From assembly GCA_002421425.1 (NCBI GenBank), contig DIJZ01000007.1, positions 1 through 42,164 on the forward strand: DNA of 42,164 nucleotides, written 5' to 3'. Positions 15,421 through 23,198 of this stretch are shown here, piece by piece; positions within the stretch are counted from its first letter, which is position 1; every line of letters begins with the position of its first letter. The notes under the pieces were generated by a model, which had not been told where the DNA came from, ran no database searches, and saw nothing but the letters and a program-made list of their open reading frames with translations. Origin of the DNA: Caldifarciminota bacterium UBA5631. GTDB lineage: Bacteria > Hydrothermota > Hydrothermia > UBA1063. The translations under genes were made by a program, and so were the position numbers.

Positions 15421-16406
15421 TTCTCCCTCAAAATGCTCAAATAGCTTTTATTTTTGTTCTCACCGAGTACCCCAATGGGTATAAATGCCCCTTCCTTCGG
15501 CTGAGTGCCAATCATATAGGTTATTTTTTTATACCAATCGAGAGTCTTGAAGGGGTCTGCTTCCAGGTTCAGCCTACCGTAGTAAGTAGGACACGGACTT
15601 AGAATTTCAAGGAGAGCAAAGCCCTCCACGTTCATTGCCTTTTCCAGCAACTTTTCCAGTAGAGGAATATGATAAACGGTACTCCTTGCCACAAAGTTTG
15701 CACCTGCAGCAAGAGCAACAGCACAACCATCAAAGGAAGGCTCCATATTACCATAAGGAGTCGTGGTAGTGTAGGCATTCAGTGGTGTTGTGGGCGAAGC
15801 CTGCCCACCAGTCATACCGTAATTGTAGTTGTTAACGACGATGACCAGCATATCTACGTTTCTTTTGGCAGCATGGAGAAAATGATTGCCTCCGATAGCA
15901 TAAGCATCTCCATCTCCCATAACAACGATCACTTTCAGCTCGGGGTTAGCCAGTTTTAATCCAGTGGCGAAGGCAAGGGCTCTGCCGTGGGTAGTGTGGA
16001 GGGTATTGAAATCTGCATACCCAGGCATTCTTCCGGTGCACCCAATACCTGATATCATTGAAACCTTATTCTTATCGAGATTCAGCTTTGCAATCGCTTT
16101 TAGGAGAGATTGAAATACCATCCCTATGCCACAACCAGGACACCACACCGAAGGCATATGATCTAAACGTAGATAATCCGATACCGGATGGGTTTCGCTT
16201 TTAACACCTCTATCGCTGATCCAGATTGCGAAATCGGGGCAGTGATTCTCACACTGTTTGCAATTTATGCAGGCATCTTCGTCAACTATCTTTGGATATC
16301 CATAGGAATCAAAATCCAGAACCGATTTGGGGCATATGTTCACACATATACCACACTTTTTACAAAAGCTTTTGTTAAAGTGAACGGAGTACAGTTTTTT
16401 TTCCAT
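15396..16406 (-). CDS. korB: 2-oxoacid:ferredoxin oxidoreductase beta subunit fused to an 8-Fe ferredoxin domain
   Basis: 336 residues. Residues 15-56 hold two [4Fe-4S] motifs (Cys15/18/21/25 and Cys46/49/52/56), equivalent to the separate KorD subunit. The thiamine-diphosphate beta subunit follows: 'WCPGCGIGMV' (89-93 CPGCG), 'SGIGCTGRMPGY', 'HGRALAFATGLK', 'VMGDGDAYAIGGNH' and 'VNNYNYGMTGGQASPTTP'. These are strong KorB landmarks. A functional enzyme also needs an alpha subunit, which is absent from both sides here. I start at ATG 16406: the 14 extra codons back to 16448 run into the -10 and -35 elements of its own promoter. Confidence 0.9.
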   Translation of the reverse strand: MEKKLYSVHFNKSFCKKCGICVNICPKSVLDFDSYGYPKIVDEDACINCKQCENHCPDFAIWISDRGVKSETHPVSDYLRLDHMPSVWCPGCGIGMVFQSLLKAIAKLNLDKNKVSMISGIGCTGRMPGYADFNTLHTTHGRALAFATGLKLANPELKVIVVMGDGDAYAIGGNHFLHAAKRNVDMLVIVVNNYNYGMTGGQASPTTPLNAYTTTTPYGNMEPSFDGCAVALAAGANFVARSTVYHIPLLEKLLEKAMNVEGFALLEILSPCPTYYGRLNLEADPFKTLDWYKKITYMIGTQPKEGAFIPIGVLGENKNKSYLSILREKWTEIKSK

Positions 16407-16419
16407 ATAGTTACTAATA

Positions 16420-16448
16420 AGGATAAAACCGGGAGCCTGGCTTGTCAA
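16420..16448 (-). promoter_or_regulatory. Promoter of the oxidoreductase-ndk operon
   Basis: Minus-strand consensus TTGACA (16443-16448), 17-nt spacer and TATCCT (16420-16425). The ATG at 16406 is 13 nt after the -10, leaving only a few leader nucleotides and no Shine-Dalgarno site. Its -35 shares five of six bases with the -35 of the divergent moxR promoter. Confidence 0.6.
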
Positions 16449-16470
16449 GGAATGATGCTGGATTTATAAT
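16442..16470 (+). promoter_or_regulatory. moxR promoter giving leaderless mRNA
   Basis: -35 TTGTCA (16442-16447), 17-nt spacer, consensus -10 TATAAT (16465-16470). The ATG at 16477 starts 6 nt after the -10, so transcription should begin at the start codon. Confidence 0.7.
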
Positions 16471-16476
16471 TTTACA

Positions 16477-17445
16477 ATGGATGAAAGAAGAATTCTGGAG
16501 CTGACCCAGGATGTCCTGGACCGATTCTTTAAAGAGTTCTCCAGGAGAATCGTTGGTCAACAGGAAGTTATCGAGCAGCTACTGGTAGCCCTATTCTCCC
16601 AGGGTCACGTTATCATTCTCGGGCTTCCGGGCCTTGCCAAGACCCTTATGGTGAAAACCCTCGCAGAGATTCTTGATCTGAAGTTTTCAAGAATACAATT
16701 TACTCCCGACCTTATGCCCTCCGACATCACAGGTAGCGACATTCTTGAGGAAGACCCCGCCACAGGTAAGAAATTCTTTAAGTTTATCGAAGGGCCGGTA
16801 TTCGCGAATATCATTCTTGCTGATGAAATAAATAGAACCCCACCGAAGACACAATCTGCTCTACTTGAGGCAATGCAGGAACTCAAAGTAACAGTCTCAG
16901 GAAAAACTTATACCCTGGAGAAACCTTTCTTCGTTGTAGCCACTCAAAACCCCATTGAACAGGAAGGTACCTATCCGCTCCCTGAAGCCCTCCTGGACCG
17001 ATTTATGATGGAAGTCCGAATTGACTATCCCTCAAGGAAAGAAGAAATAGAAATTGTGCAGGAAACTACTGGGCCAGAAATTCTTGAACTATCAAAGATT
17101 TTGAAGAAGGAAGAAATCCTGGAGATTCAGAGAATTATACGGGAAGTCCCCACTCCCGACCACGTCATTGAGTACGCCGTAGACCTAGTCCGAAGAACTC
17201 GTCCCACAGAAAAAGATGCTTCCGATATTGTAAAAGACTACGTAATCTACGGTGCGAGTCCAAGGGCTTCCCAATCCCTGATTCTCGGGAGCAAAGCCCG
17301 CGCAATTTTGAGGGGAACCATTATCCCAACAACCCAGGACGTGAAGGCTCTTGCCCTTCCTGTTCTAAGGCACAGAATCATCAAATCCTTCAAAGCGGAA
17401 GTGGATAACGTTACCATCGATGAAATCATAAAATCGCTGTTATGA
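16477..17445 (+). CDS. MoxR-family AAA+ ATPase
   Basis: 322 residues. Walker A 'GLPGLAKTLM', Walker B/sensor region 'NIILADEINRTPPKTQSALLEAMQE', sensor 1 'FFVVATQNPIEQEGTYPLPEALLDRFMM' and the C-terminal lid 'YGASPRASQSLILGSKARAILRG' are all diagnostic. MoxR ATPases usually act as chaperones that mature metalloenzymes or envelope complexes with VWA/DUF58 partners. No such partner follows; the next gene is dgt, overlapping by 4 nt (ATGA). The start is supported by the leaderless promoter. Its substrate cannot be inferred here. Confidence 0.93.
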   Translation: MDERRILELTQDVLDRFFKEFSRRIVGQQEVIEQLLVALFSQGHVIILGLPGLAKTLMVKTLAEILDLKFSRIQFTPDLMPSDITGSDILEEDPATGKKFFKFIEGPVFANIILADEINRTPPKTQSALLEAMQELKVTVSGKTYTLEKPFFVVATQNPIEQEGTYPLPEALLDRFMMEVRIDYPSRKEEIEIVQETTGPEILELSKILKKEEILEIQRIIREVPTPDHVIEYAVDLVRRTRPTEKDASDIVKDYVIYGASPRASQSLILGSKARAILRGTIIPTTQDVKALALPVLRHRIIKSFKAEVDNVTIDEIIKSLL

Positions 17446-18491
17446 AGGAAATCAGGGAAATCCTGGAAGAAAGAGAGTCCAAATTTTTGCACCCGAAGGC
17501 AGCAAAGTCTTTCGCCACCAGAGGACGAAATAAAAAAGAAGACCCCTGCCCTATAAGGACCGAATTTCAAAGGGATAGAGACCGTATTATCCATTCAAAG
17601 GCTTTTCGCAGACTGAAGCACAAAACCCAGGTTTTCATCCAGCCTGAAGGAGACCATTTCAGGACAAGACTTACACACACTCTGGAGGTATCTCAAATTG
17701 CAAGGACGATAGCGAGGGCACTATTCCTCAACGAAGACCTCACTGAGGCCATAAGCCTTGGACATGACCTCGGTCATACTCCCTTTGGACATCAGGGAGA
17801 ATATGCACTGAACGATCTGATGAAGGAGTGGGGAGGGTTCACGCACCCCCAGCAGGGACTTAGAGTGGTGGAAATCATCGAAAAGGATGGCGCAGGCCTG
17901 AACCTGACTTTCGAAGTACGGGAAGGTATTCAGAAACATTCAAAGGGTTTTGGAAAGATAATATGCCAGAGAAACCTCGCGTCAACGCTGGAAGGTCAAA
18001 TTGTAAGAGTTTCAGACATTATTTCCTACGTAAATCATGACCTGGACGATGCTCTGAGGGCTAAAATTATAAACCCAGAGGACATTCCCTCGGAACTTAC
18101 CAAATACTTCGGATCCACAAGCTCTAAGCGGATAAGTTTTATGGTGAATGATGTAATTGAAAGCACGAAGAGTCAAAGCTACGAGCACATTTCAATTTCG
18201 GCTGAAACGGAAAGGAAGCTGGAAAAGCTCAGGGACTTTTTGAAGCATTCGGTCTATTATTCGCCTCAAGTGGTTTCAGAATCTGAAAAAGCCAGACACG
18301 TCATCGAATTTCTGTTCAAGTACTTTACAGAAAAATACTTAGAGATCCCCTTTTACGAGAAAATTAAAGCAGTGGTAAAAGATTATGCTCCACATCGGGC
18401 TGCCTGCGATTACATCTCAGGGATGACTGACCGCTACGCCCTTCTAATGTTTGAAGAGAAGTTCATCCCTCGTGCCTGGACTATGTTTTAA
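17442..18491 (+). CDS. dgt: dGTPase-family deoxynucleoside triphosphate triphosphohydrolase
   Basis: 349 residues, HD superfamily. It hydrolyses dNTPs to deoxynucleoside plus tripolyphosphate. Landmarks are 'RTEFQRDRDRIIHSKAFRRLKHKTQVF', the metal-binding 'TRLTHTLEVSQIARTI' and 'LGHDLGHTPFGHQGE', and 'SDIISYVNHDLDDALRA' carrying the distal Asp. The length matches the shorter type-2 Dgt group. Its start codon overlaps the moxR stop (ATGA), so the genes are coupled. A role in dNTP pool control is the conservative reading; some relatives act in phage defence, with no other sign of that here. Confidence 0.92.
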   Translation: MKEIREILEERESKFLHPKAAKSFATRGRNKKEDPCPIRTEFQRDRDRIIHSKAFRRLKHKTQVFIQPEGDHFRTRLTHTLEVSQIARTIARALFLNEDLTEAISLGHDLGHTPFGHQGEYALNDLMKEWGGFTHPQQGLRVVEIIEKDGAGLNLTFEVREGIQKHSKGFGKIICQRNLASTLEGQIVRVSDIISYVNHDLDDALRAKIINPEDIPSELTKYFGSTSSKRISFMVNDVIESTKSQSYEHISISAETERKLEKLRDFLKHSVYYSPQVVSESEKARHVIEFLFKYFTEKYLEIPFYEKIKAVVKDYAPHRAACDYISGMTDRYALLMFEEKFIPRAWTMF

Positions 18492-18493
18492 GG

Positions 18494-19369
18494 ATGAGAA
18501 TTTCCAGAAAAGAACTGAAGGAACGCGTTATTGAATCCTATTCCCTGCTTCGGGAGTGTACTCTCTGTCCAAGAAAGTGCGGCGTATCAAGAATAAAAGG
18601 CGAGACTGGTATCTGCAGAATAGGAATTAAGCCGAGAGTCTCTTCCTATGGTCTTCATTTTGGCGAGGAACGGATTCTTGTCGGTAAAAGAGGATCAGGA
18701 ACCGTCTTCTTTGCAGGTTGCCCGCTAAAGTGTGTTTACTGTCAGAACTTCACCATAAGCCAGCTTCTTGAGGGAAATGACATCTCGAATCTTACCCTGG
18801 CAAAAATTTTTCTCCTTGTTCAGCAACAGGGTGCTTTGAACCTCAACCTGGTGACACCTTCCCACGTTGTCCCAATGATCCTCCAGGCACTGTATATTGT
18901 ATATGATGAGTTTCACCTCCCCATCGTTTACAACACCGGTGGATATGACTCAGTGGAGACGCTGAGACTTCTGGAAGGTGTCATAGATATCTACATGCCT
19001 GACATAAAATATGGTGATAATGAAAATTCAAAGAAATACTCCCACTGCCAGGATTATTGGGATGTGGTAAGGAAAGCCATAAAGGAAATGCAGAGACAGG
19101 TGGGTGACCTCGTAATTGAAAACGGCATTGCCACGAGGGGACTTTTAATCAGGCACCTCGTCCTTCCTGATGAGTTAGCAAACTCCAGAAAAGTGCTCGA
19201 ATTCATAAAGACCGAGGTTTCACCCGATGCAAGCATTAACGTGATGAATCAGTATCATCCTGCTTACAAAGCATACAGCTACCCTGAGCTTTCAAGACCC
19301 ATAAAAATAGATGAATATCAAAAAGTGGTTGAATTCGCTTTAAATCTTGGCCTGAGAATTGTTGAGTAA
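18494..19369 (+). CDS. PflX-type radical SAM protein (PFL-activating-enzyme-like)
   Basis: 291 residues. The N-terminal 'CTLCPRKCGVSRIKGETGICRIG' is the extra cysteine cluster typical of PflX/AmmeMemoRadiSam-type proteins. 'FFAGCPLKCVYCQNFTIS' carries the CxxxCxxC motif for the SAM-binding [4Fe-4S] cluster. Later landmarks are 'YNTGGYDS', 'IDIYMPDIKYG' and 'IRHLVLPDELANSRKVLEFI'. These proteins are related to pyruvate formate-lyase activase, but their substrates are mostly unknown. The gene begins 2 nt after dgt stops, as the third gene of the moxR operon. It converges on the DUF5916 gene with 27 nt between them. Confidence 0.85.
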   Translation: MRISRKELKERVIESYSLLRECTLCPRKCGVSRIKGETGICRIGIKPRVSSYGLHFGEERILVGKRGSGTVFFAGCPLKCVYCQNFTISQLLEGNDISNLTLAKIFLLVQQQGALNLNLVTPSHVVPMILQALYIVYDEFHLPIVYNTGGYDSVETLRLLEGVIDIYMPDIKYGDNENSKKYSHCQDYWDVVRKAIKEMQRQVGDLVIENGIATRGLLIRHLVLPDELANSRKVLEFIKTEVSPDASINVMNQYHPAYKAYSYPELSRPIKIDEYQKVVEFALNLGLRIVE

Positions 19370-19396
19370 ACCGCAGTCAGGTTAGGGTTATTTCAG

Positions 19397-21457
19397 CTAA
19401 AGAACTCCGAAGCTAATCTGAGCCTTCAAGAAGATGTTCTTTTCCCATTTAGCCAATCTTCCATCCCTGGGACCCTGCACACTGCCACCAATGTAGAACA
19501 GAGTGTATGGAGAAACCTGGTAGCTTAGAACAGGATGAACCCCAATTTGATCTCCGTCGTAGCTGGTTATCCAGCGGCACGAAAGCTGGTTTGTCAGATT
19601 GTAGAGAACTTTTAGGAAATAGGTACTCTGTGATGCAATAACCCGATTCTCACCCTTCAAGGAATAGCTCCTGTATTCCAAAGATGTGAGGGCTTTCTTA
19701 CCGAAAGCAAAGTCTCCATATAAAGCTATTGAATTGAAGTCCCCCTCATCTACAGGAAAAGTAAAGTAATTGATTGTGCGGCCTGTGCCGAAGGTTGCAC
19801 CAACCCGCGAAAAATCCGCTGGATACATGGACAATGTAAAACTTACAAGGTTAAGATTCTTCAAACTGGAGCCAAGTATATCCTTTGAAAAGCGCATATA
19901 GGCAAGATACATGTCAGTCCTGTACTTTAAAGAAGCCATTACACTCAAAGACAAACTGTCATTTCGGTAGCTCCTTTCGTAATCAGAATTTAAACTGTAG
20001 GAGAAATCCACCTGACCAAATTTTATAAGGGCCCAGCTCATTGGAAGCCTGAGAGAAAAGCCCGGCGTTAAAGAACTAACATCTGCACTTCGCAGAAAGC
20101 CATTTTGATTGCTGAAATCCTTCGATACAGAGTACCAGGAGAAGAAAGGTGAAAAATTCCTGATCTTCAGCGAAACAGTAGCATCAACCAACTCCCCTTT
20201 CCTGTCCAGAGTTCCAGAACCCCTCTCGGAATATCCAAAAATTCCACTGAAATACAGTAAATTTCTGTAGTTTAATACGCCTTCTATGAAACCAGCATAA
20301 TTTGCTATTCCGCTGGTGGAATTCCTCGAATTTAAGACTATCCCCAGAAAGGTCCCTTTATCAAAATAGTGCCTTAAGGTGATTATATTTGCAAGAGCAC
20401 TATCACCGGATGGAATTTCAAAACTTCCATAATTTGTTGTATACAAAAGCGAATTGGACACATCATAGGCTGAAAGAAATCCTAATTCAGTGTCGCGAAA
20501 TTTCCCGGCCACCTTTATTACCCCTGAAGGTTCATTTAGTCTCCTCGTATAAATCATATAACTTTTCCTCTCAAAGACGTCACCACTCTCAAGGAAAATG
20601 GGCCTTTTCTCCCTAAGATACAGAGCGTAGGGGTTGTTGACAGTAATCTGGGGTTCGTCGGTCTCTACCGTTGAGAAATCAGGTTTGACTGCCAGGAGAA
20701 GGTTTCCTCCAGAAGTATGGGAAACCCGTCCTGTGAATCCAGCTCTAACTGTGCTATTCTCAGGGCGAACTGGAGGCCCGCTGGATACAAGAATATAGGG
20801 AATCACACCCGGAGAAATCTTCTTTATTCTTGTCTCTTTGAGCAAAAAAGTTCCGTATGGATCTGCATTGGAAGAGAGAGGGACCGGAGGCCACGCATAC
20901 TGATAAAGATTGTCTGATGGCCTGAACCTTAAAAACATTATTCTGAAATTCTCCTCCTTTATGTTGCTAAATACTGACAGGGGAATCTCAAATAAGGCGA
21001 CCCAGAGTGAGTCATAAACCACTGCGGTGCCTGTCCAGTTAAAGTCATAAGAAAAATTTACGTTTCCTGAAGTTTCGAGGTAATCGCTTAGGGATCCTGC
21101 AGGGTTCATAGAAAAACCAAAGGACCTTGCCCCCGAGTTATCCGGGTCTATGAGAACCGTTACAACATCATTGTCCACACGATATTCATCCCGCTTAAGA
21201 AGAGTGTAACGAATTTTGCTTTTTTCGTTGCACAGAAACATTATGTAGAGGGTGTTCACCAATTTACCAACATACACTTCGGTTTCCACTTCAGGAGTTG
21301 CACTGTCAGTGGGAGAAATCTCTATGAAATCCTTAATCATTGCCCCTTCATCCATTATGCTGGAATTGAGAGTGCAAATTGGTTTTTTGGAAAGTTCCGG
21401 TATCTCTATACTATTGGTTGACCCTGTAATACTTAGAATCAATAAGATCCACAGCAT
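19397..21457 (-). CDS. DUF5916/CBM9-like outer-membrane barrel protein
   Basis: 686 residues. Signal peptide (about 1-16); an N-terminal carbohydrate-binding-family-9-like beta-sandwich ('LYIMFLCNEKSKIRYTLLKRDEYRVDNDVVTVLIDPDN'), then the DUF5916 signature 'LAVKPDFSTVETDEPQITVNNPYALYLREKRPIFLESGDVFE' and 'YTRRLNEPSGVIKVAGKF'. A long run of amphipathic strands to the C-terminus fits a large outer-membrane barrel. DUF5916 has no settled function. The ATG at 21457 is supported by GGGAGG 9 nt upstream and places the start 47 nt inside the exporter gene, so the two are likely made together. It may form the outer-membrane part of peptide export, which is an inference from context. Confidence 0.75.
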   Translation of the reverse strand: MLWILLILSITGSTNSIEIPELSKKPICTLNSSIMDEGAMIKDFIEISPTDSATPEVETEVYVGKLVNTLYIMFLCNEKSKIRYTLLKRDEYRVDNDVVTVLIDPDNSGARSFGFSMNPAGSLSDYLETSGNVNFSYDFNWTGTAVVYDSLWVALFEIPLSVFSNIKEENFRIMFLRFRPSDNLYQYAWPPVPLSSNADPYGTFLLKETRIKKISPGVIPYILVSSGPPVRPENSTVRAGFTGRVSHTSGGNLLLAVKPDFSTVETDEPQITVNNPYALYLREKRPIFLESGDVFERKSYMIYTRRLNEPSGVIKVAGKFRDTELGFLSAYDVSNSLLYTTNYGSFEIPSGDSALANIITLRHYFDKGTFLGIVLNSRNSTSGIANYAGFIEGVLNYRNLLYFSGIFGYSERGSGTLDRKGELVDATVSLKIRNFSPFFSWYSVSKDFSNQNGFLRSADVSSLTPGFSLRLPMSWALIKFGQVDFSYSLNSDYERSYRNDSLSLSVMASLKYRTDMYLAYMRFSKDILGSSLKNLNLVSFTLSMYPADFSRVGATFGTGRTINYFTFPVDEGDFNSIALYGDFAFGKKALTSLEYRSYSLKGENRVIASQSTYFLKVLYNLTNQLSCRWITSYDGDQIGVHPVLSYQVSPYTLFYIGGSVQGPRDGRLAKWEKNIFLKAQISFGVL

Positions 21458-23186
21458 AATCCTTGCCTCCCGTTGATTTCAAAAACATCTCTCTATAGAG
21501 GCGACAGGTCGCCATCAAATCGTTGTGACTCCCTGCACATATTATTTCTCCCCCTTTAAGGACAATAATCCGATCAAAGGAGACGACGGAGTTTAAGCGG
21601 TGAGTCACGTAGATAATGGTCCTGTCTTCATACAACTTAAAAACAGTATCAAGGATTTGTTTCTCCATCAAAGAATCTAACTCACGAAAGGCTTCATCAA
21701 GGATCAAAACCTTGAAATCATTGTTCAGGAAGACTCTTGCCAGTGCAAGTCTCTGCCGCTCGCCTCCTGAAAGCATCAGGCCATTGCGACCGCAGGGGGC
21801 ATTAAAACCTTCGGGTAGAGAAACTATTTTTTTGTAAATTCCAGCCCTCTCTGCTGCTGCCACGACAAGAGCCATATTGAATTCCTGCTTCGGGAAAGTT
21901 ATATTATCATGAATTGTCGCTGAAAAGACAAAAGCTTCCTGGGGTACGTACTTAACCAGCCTTCTTAGATCTTCCCTTTTAAAATCAGACACTGGAATTG
22001 AATCCAATACAATGCTACCTTTTGAGGGGGTTAACAGGTTGAGCATAAGTTTTATCAAGGTTGTCTTTCCTGCACCTGAAGGACCTACTATGGCTATCTT
22101 TTCTCCCGGCTCCACCCGTAAATTAATGTTCCTGAGACTAAAGGAATCCCCTTCATTACCAAAACTGAAGGATACTTCTCTGAACTCTATTGCCTCTGCG
22201 AAGGTCTTAATTTCTACCATGCCCTCTGATTCCTGCCTGAAACTTAATATCTCTGCCATCCTGTTAAGCGGAGGATAAAGGGCTTTATAATCAGAAAAGA
22301 GCCCTGCAAGGGCGTTGATAGGTCCGGTGAAAGAACTTAAGAGGATGGAAAAGGCAAGTATATCTCCGGCTGTTACTGAAGTCCCACAGTAAGAAATCCC
22401 AAAGAGTAAAACAATTGGCACTCCCGTAGTCGCAATGAGCAAATTCAGGTTGGTTTGGACAAGGCCAAGGGTCGTGAAAGAAACTGATGATTTAACATAC
22501 TTTTCGATAGCTTTTCGGAAGATTTCACTGCTTCTGAACTCACCTGCCAGGGTCTTAATGGTCTGAATACCGTTAAGAGTCTCTTCGAGGGAATCGTAAA
22601 TTCTTGTGGTGTCTTCCTGGACTTCGAGGGACTTCCGCTTAAATTTCGGAGCCATAATAAGGTTTACTAAAAAAACGAAGGGTACAAAGAAAAGAGAAAG
22701 CAAGGCAATCTTCTTATTCAAAACAAGCATTGCTGTAAAGATGGCTATGGCTGCAGGAGCTTCTCTAAATAGAGCAGTGTATATTGCTGTTAGATGATTC
22801 TGAAGGACCACCGGATCGTAAAGCACACAGGAAATAAAATAACTTGCAGAGTACTTCGTATGATAAGAGAGTTCAAGATTCTGTATGTGGTCGAACAGCC
22901 TCTTCTGGACACTGGCAATGGCAGATTCCTTCCAGATGCTCAAAACTAAACCGGAAAGAAAACCAAAAAATACCCTCAGGACGGAAAGCAATAAAATCAA
23001 AAAGAGAGTGTCACGTATCAGCGCGAAATTGGTAGGATTTGGCAAATAATTAACAAAATTCCGGAAGTAGAAAGAGGTTCTTATCTGAATCAAAGGAACA
23101 AGCGCCGAAATTACCGTCCCAGCAAAGAATAGAGAAATCCTATCGTTGAATAATCTCAGGATTTTTACGTATTTCCTTAACAGCAT
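21411..23186 (-). CDS. ABC transporter, fused permease-ATPase (candidate peptide exporter)
   Basis: 591 residues, half-transporter of the MsbA/LmrA exporter type. The TM domain is about 1-310 (six hydrophobic helices). The nucleotide-binding domain has Walker A 'GPSGAGKTTLIKLM', Q-loop 'KYVPQEAFVFSATIHDNI', signature 'LSGGERQRLALARV', Walker B 'KVLILDEAFRELD' and H-loop 'YVTHR'. The D-loop region, normally 'DEATSALD', is altered. There is no N-terminal C39 peptidase domain, so any leader peptide must be cut elsewhere. It starts 12 nt after the radical SAM maturase and overlaps the DUF5916 gene by 47 nt. It could be a lipid flippase, but this position makes export of the modified peptide the best guess. 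Confidence 0.85.
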   Translation of the reverse strand: MLLRKYVKILRLFNDRISLFFAGTVISALVPLIQIRTSFYFRNFVNYLPNPTNFALIRDTLFLILLLSVLRVFFGFLSGLVLSIWKESAIASVQKRLFDHIQNLELSYHTKYSASYFISCVLYDPVVLQNHLTAIYTALFREAPAAIAIFTAMLVLNKKIALLSLFFVPFVFLVNLIMAPKFKRKSLEVQEDTTRIYDSLEETLNGIQTIKTLAGEFRSSEIFRKAIEKYVKSSVSFTTLGLVQTNLNLLIATTGVPIVLLFGISYCGTSVTAGDILAFSILLSSFTGPINALAGLFSDYKALYPPLNRMAEILSFRQESEGMVEIKTFAEAIEFREVSFSFGNEGDSFSLRNINLRVEPGEKIAIVGPSGAGKTTLIKLMLNLLTPSKGSIVLDSIPVSDFKREDLRRLVKYVPQEAFVFSATIHDNITFPKQEFNMALVVAAAERAGIYKKIVSLPEGFNAPCGRNGLMLSGGERQRLALARVFLNNDFKVLILDEAFRELDSLMEKQILDTVFKLYEDRTIIYVTHRLNSVVSFDRIIVLKGGEIICAGSHNDLMATCRLYREMFLKSTGGKDYAVDLIDSKYYRVNQ

Positions 23187-23198
23187 AATTATTTAACT

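Noticed and set aside
16407..16448. 14-codon upstream extension of the ferredoxin-beta gene
   Set aside because: It runs through the gene's own promoter; the ferredoxin domain begins properly at ATG 16406.
17442..18491. dGTPase as an anti-phage defence gene
   Set aside because: No other defence genes, mobile-element marks or unusual domains nearby; housekeeping dNTP control is simpler.
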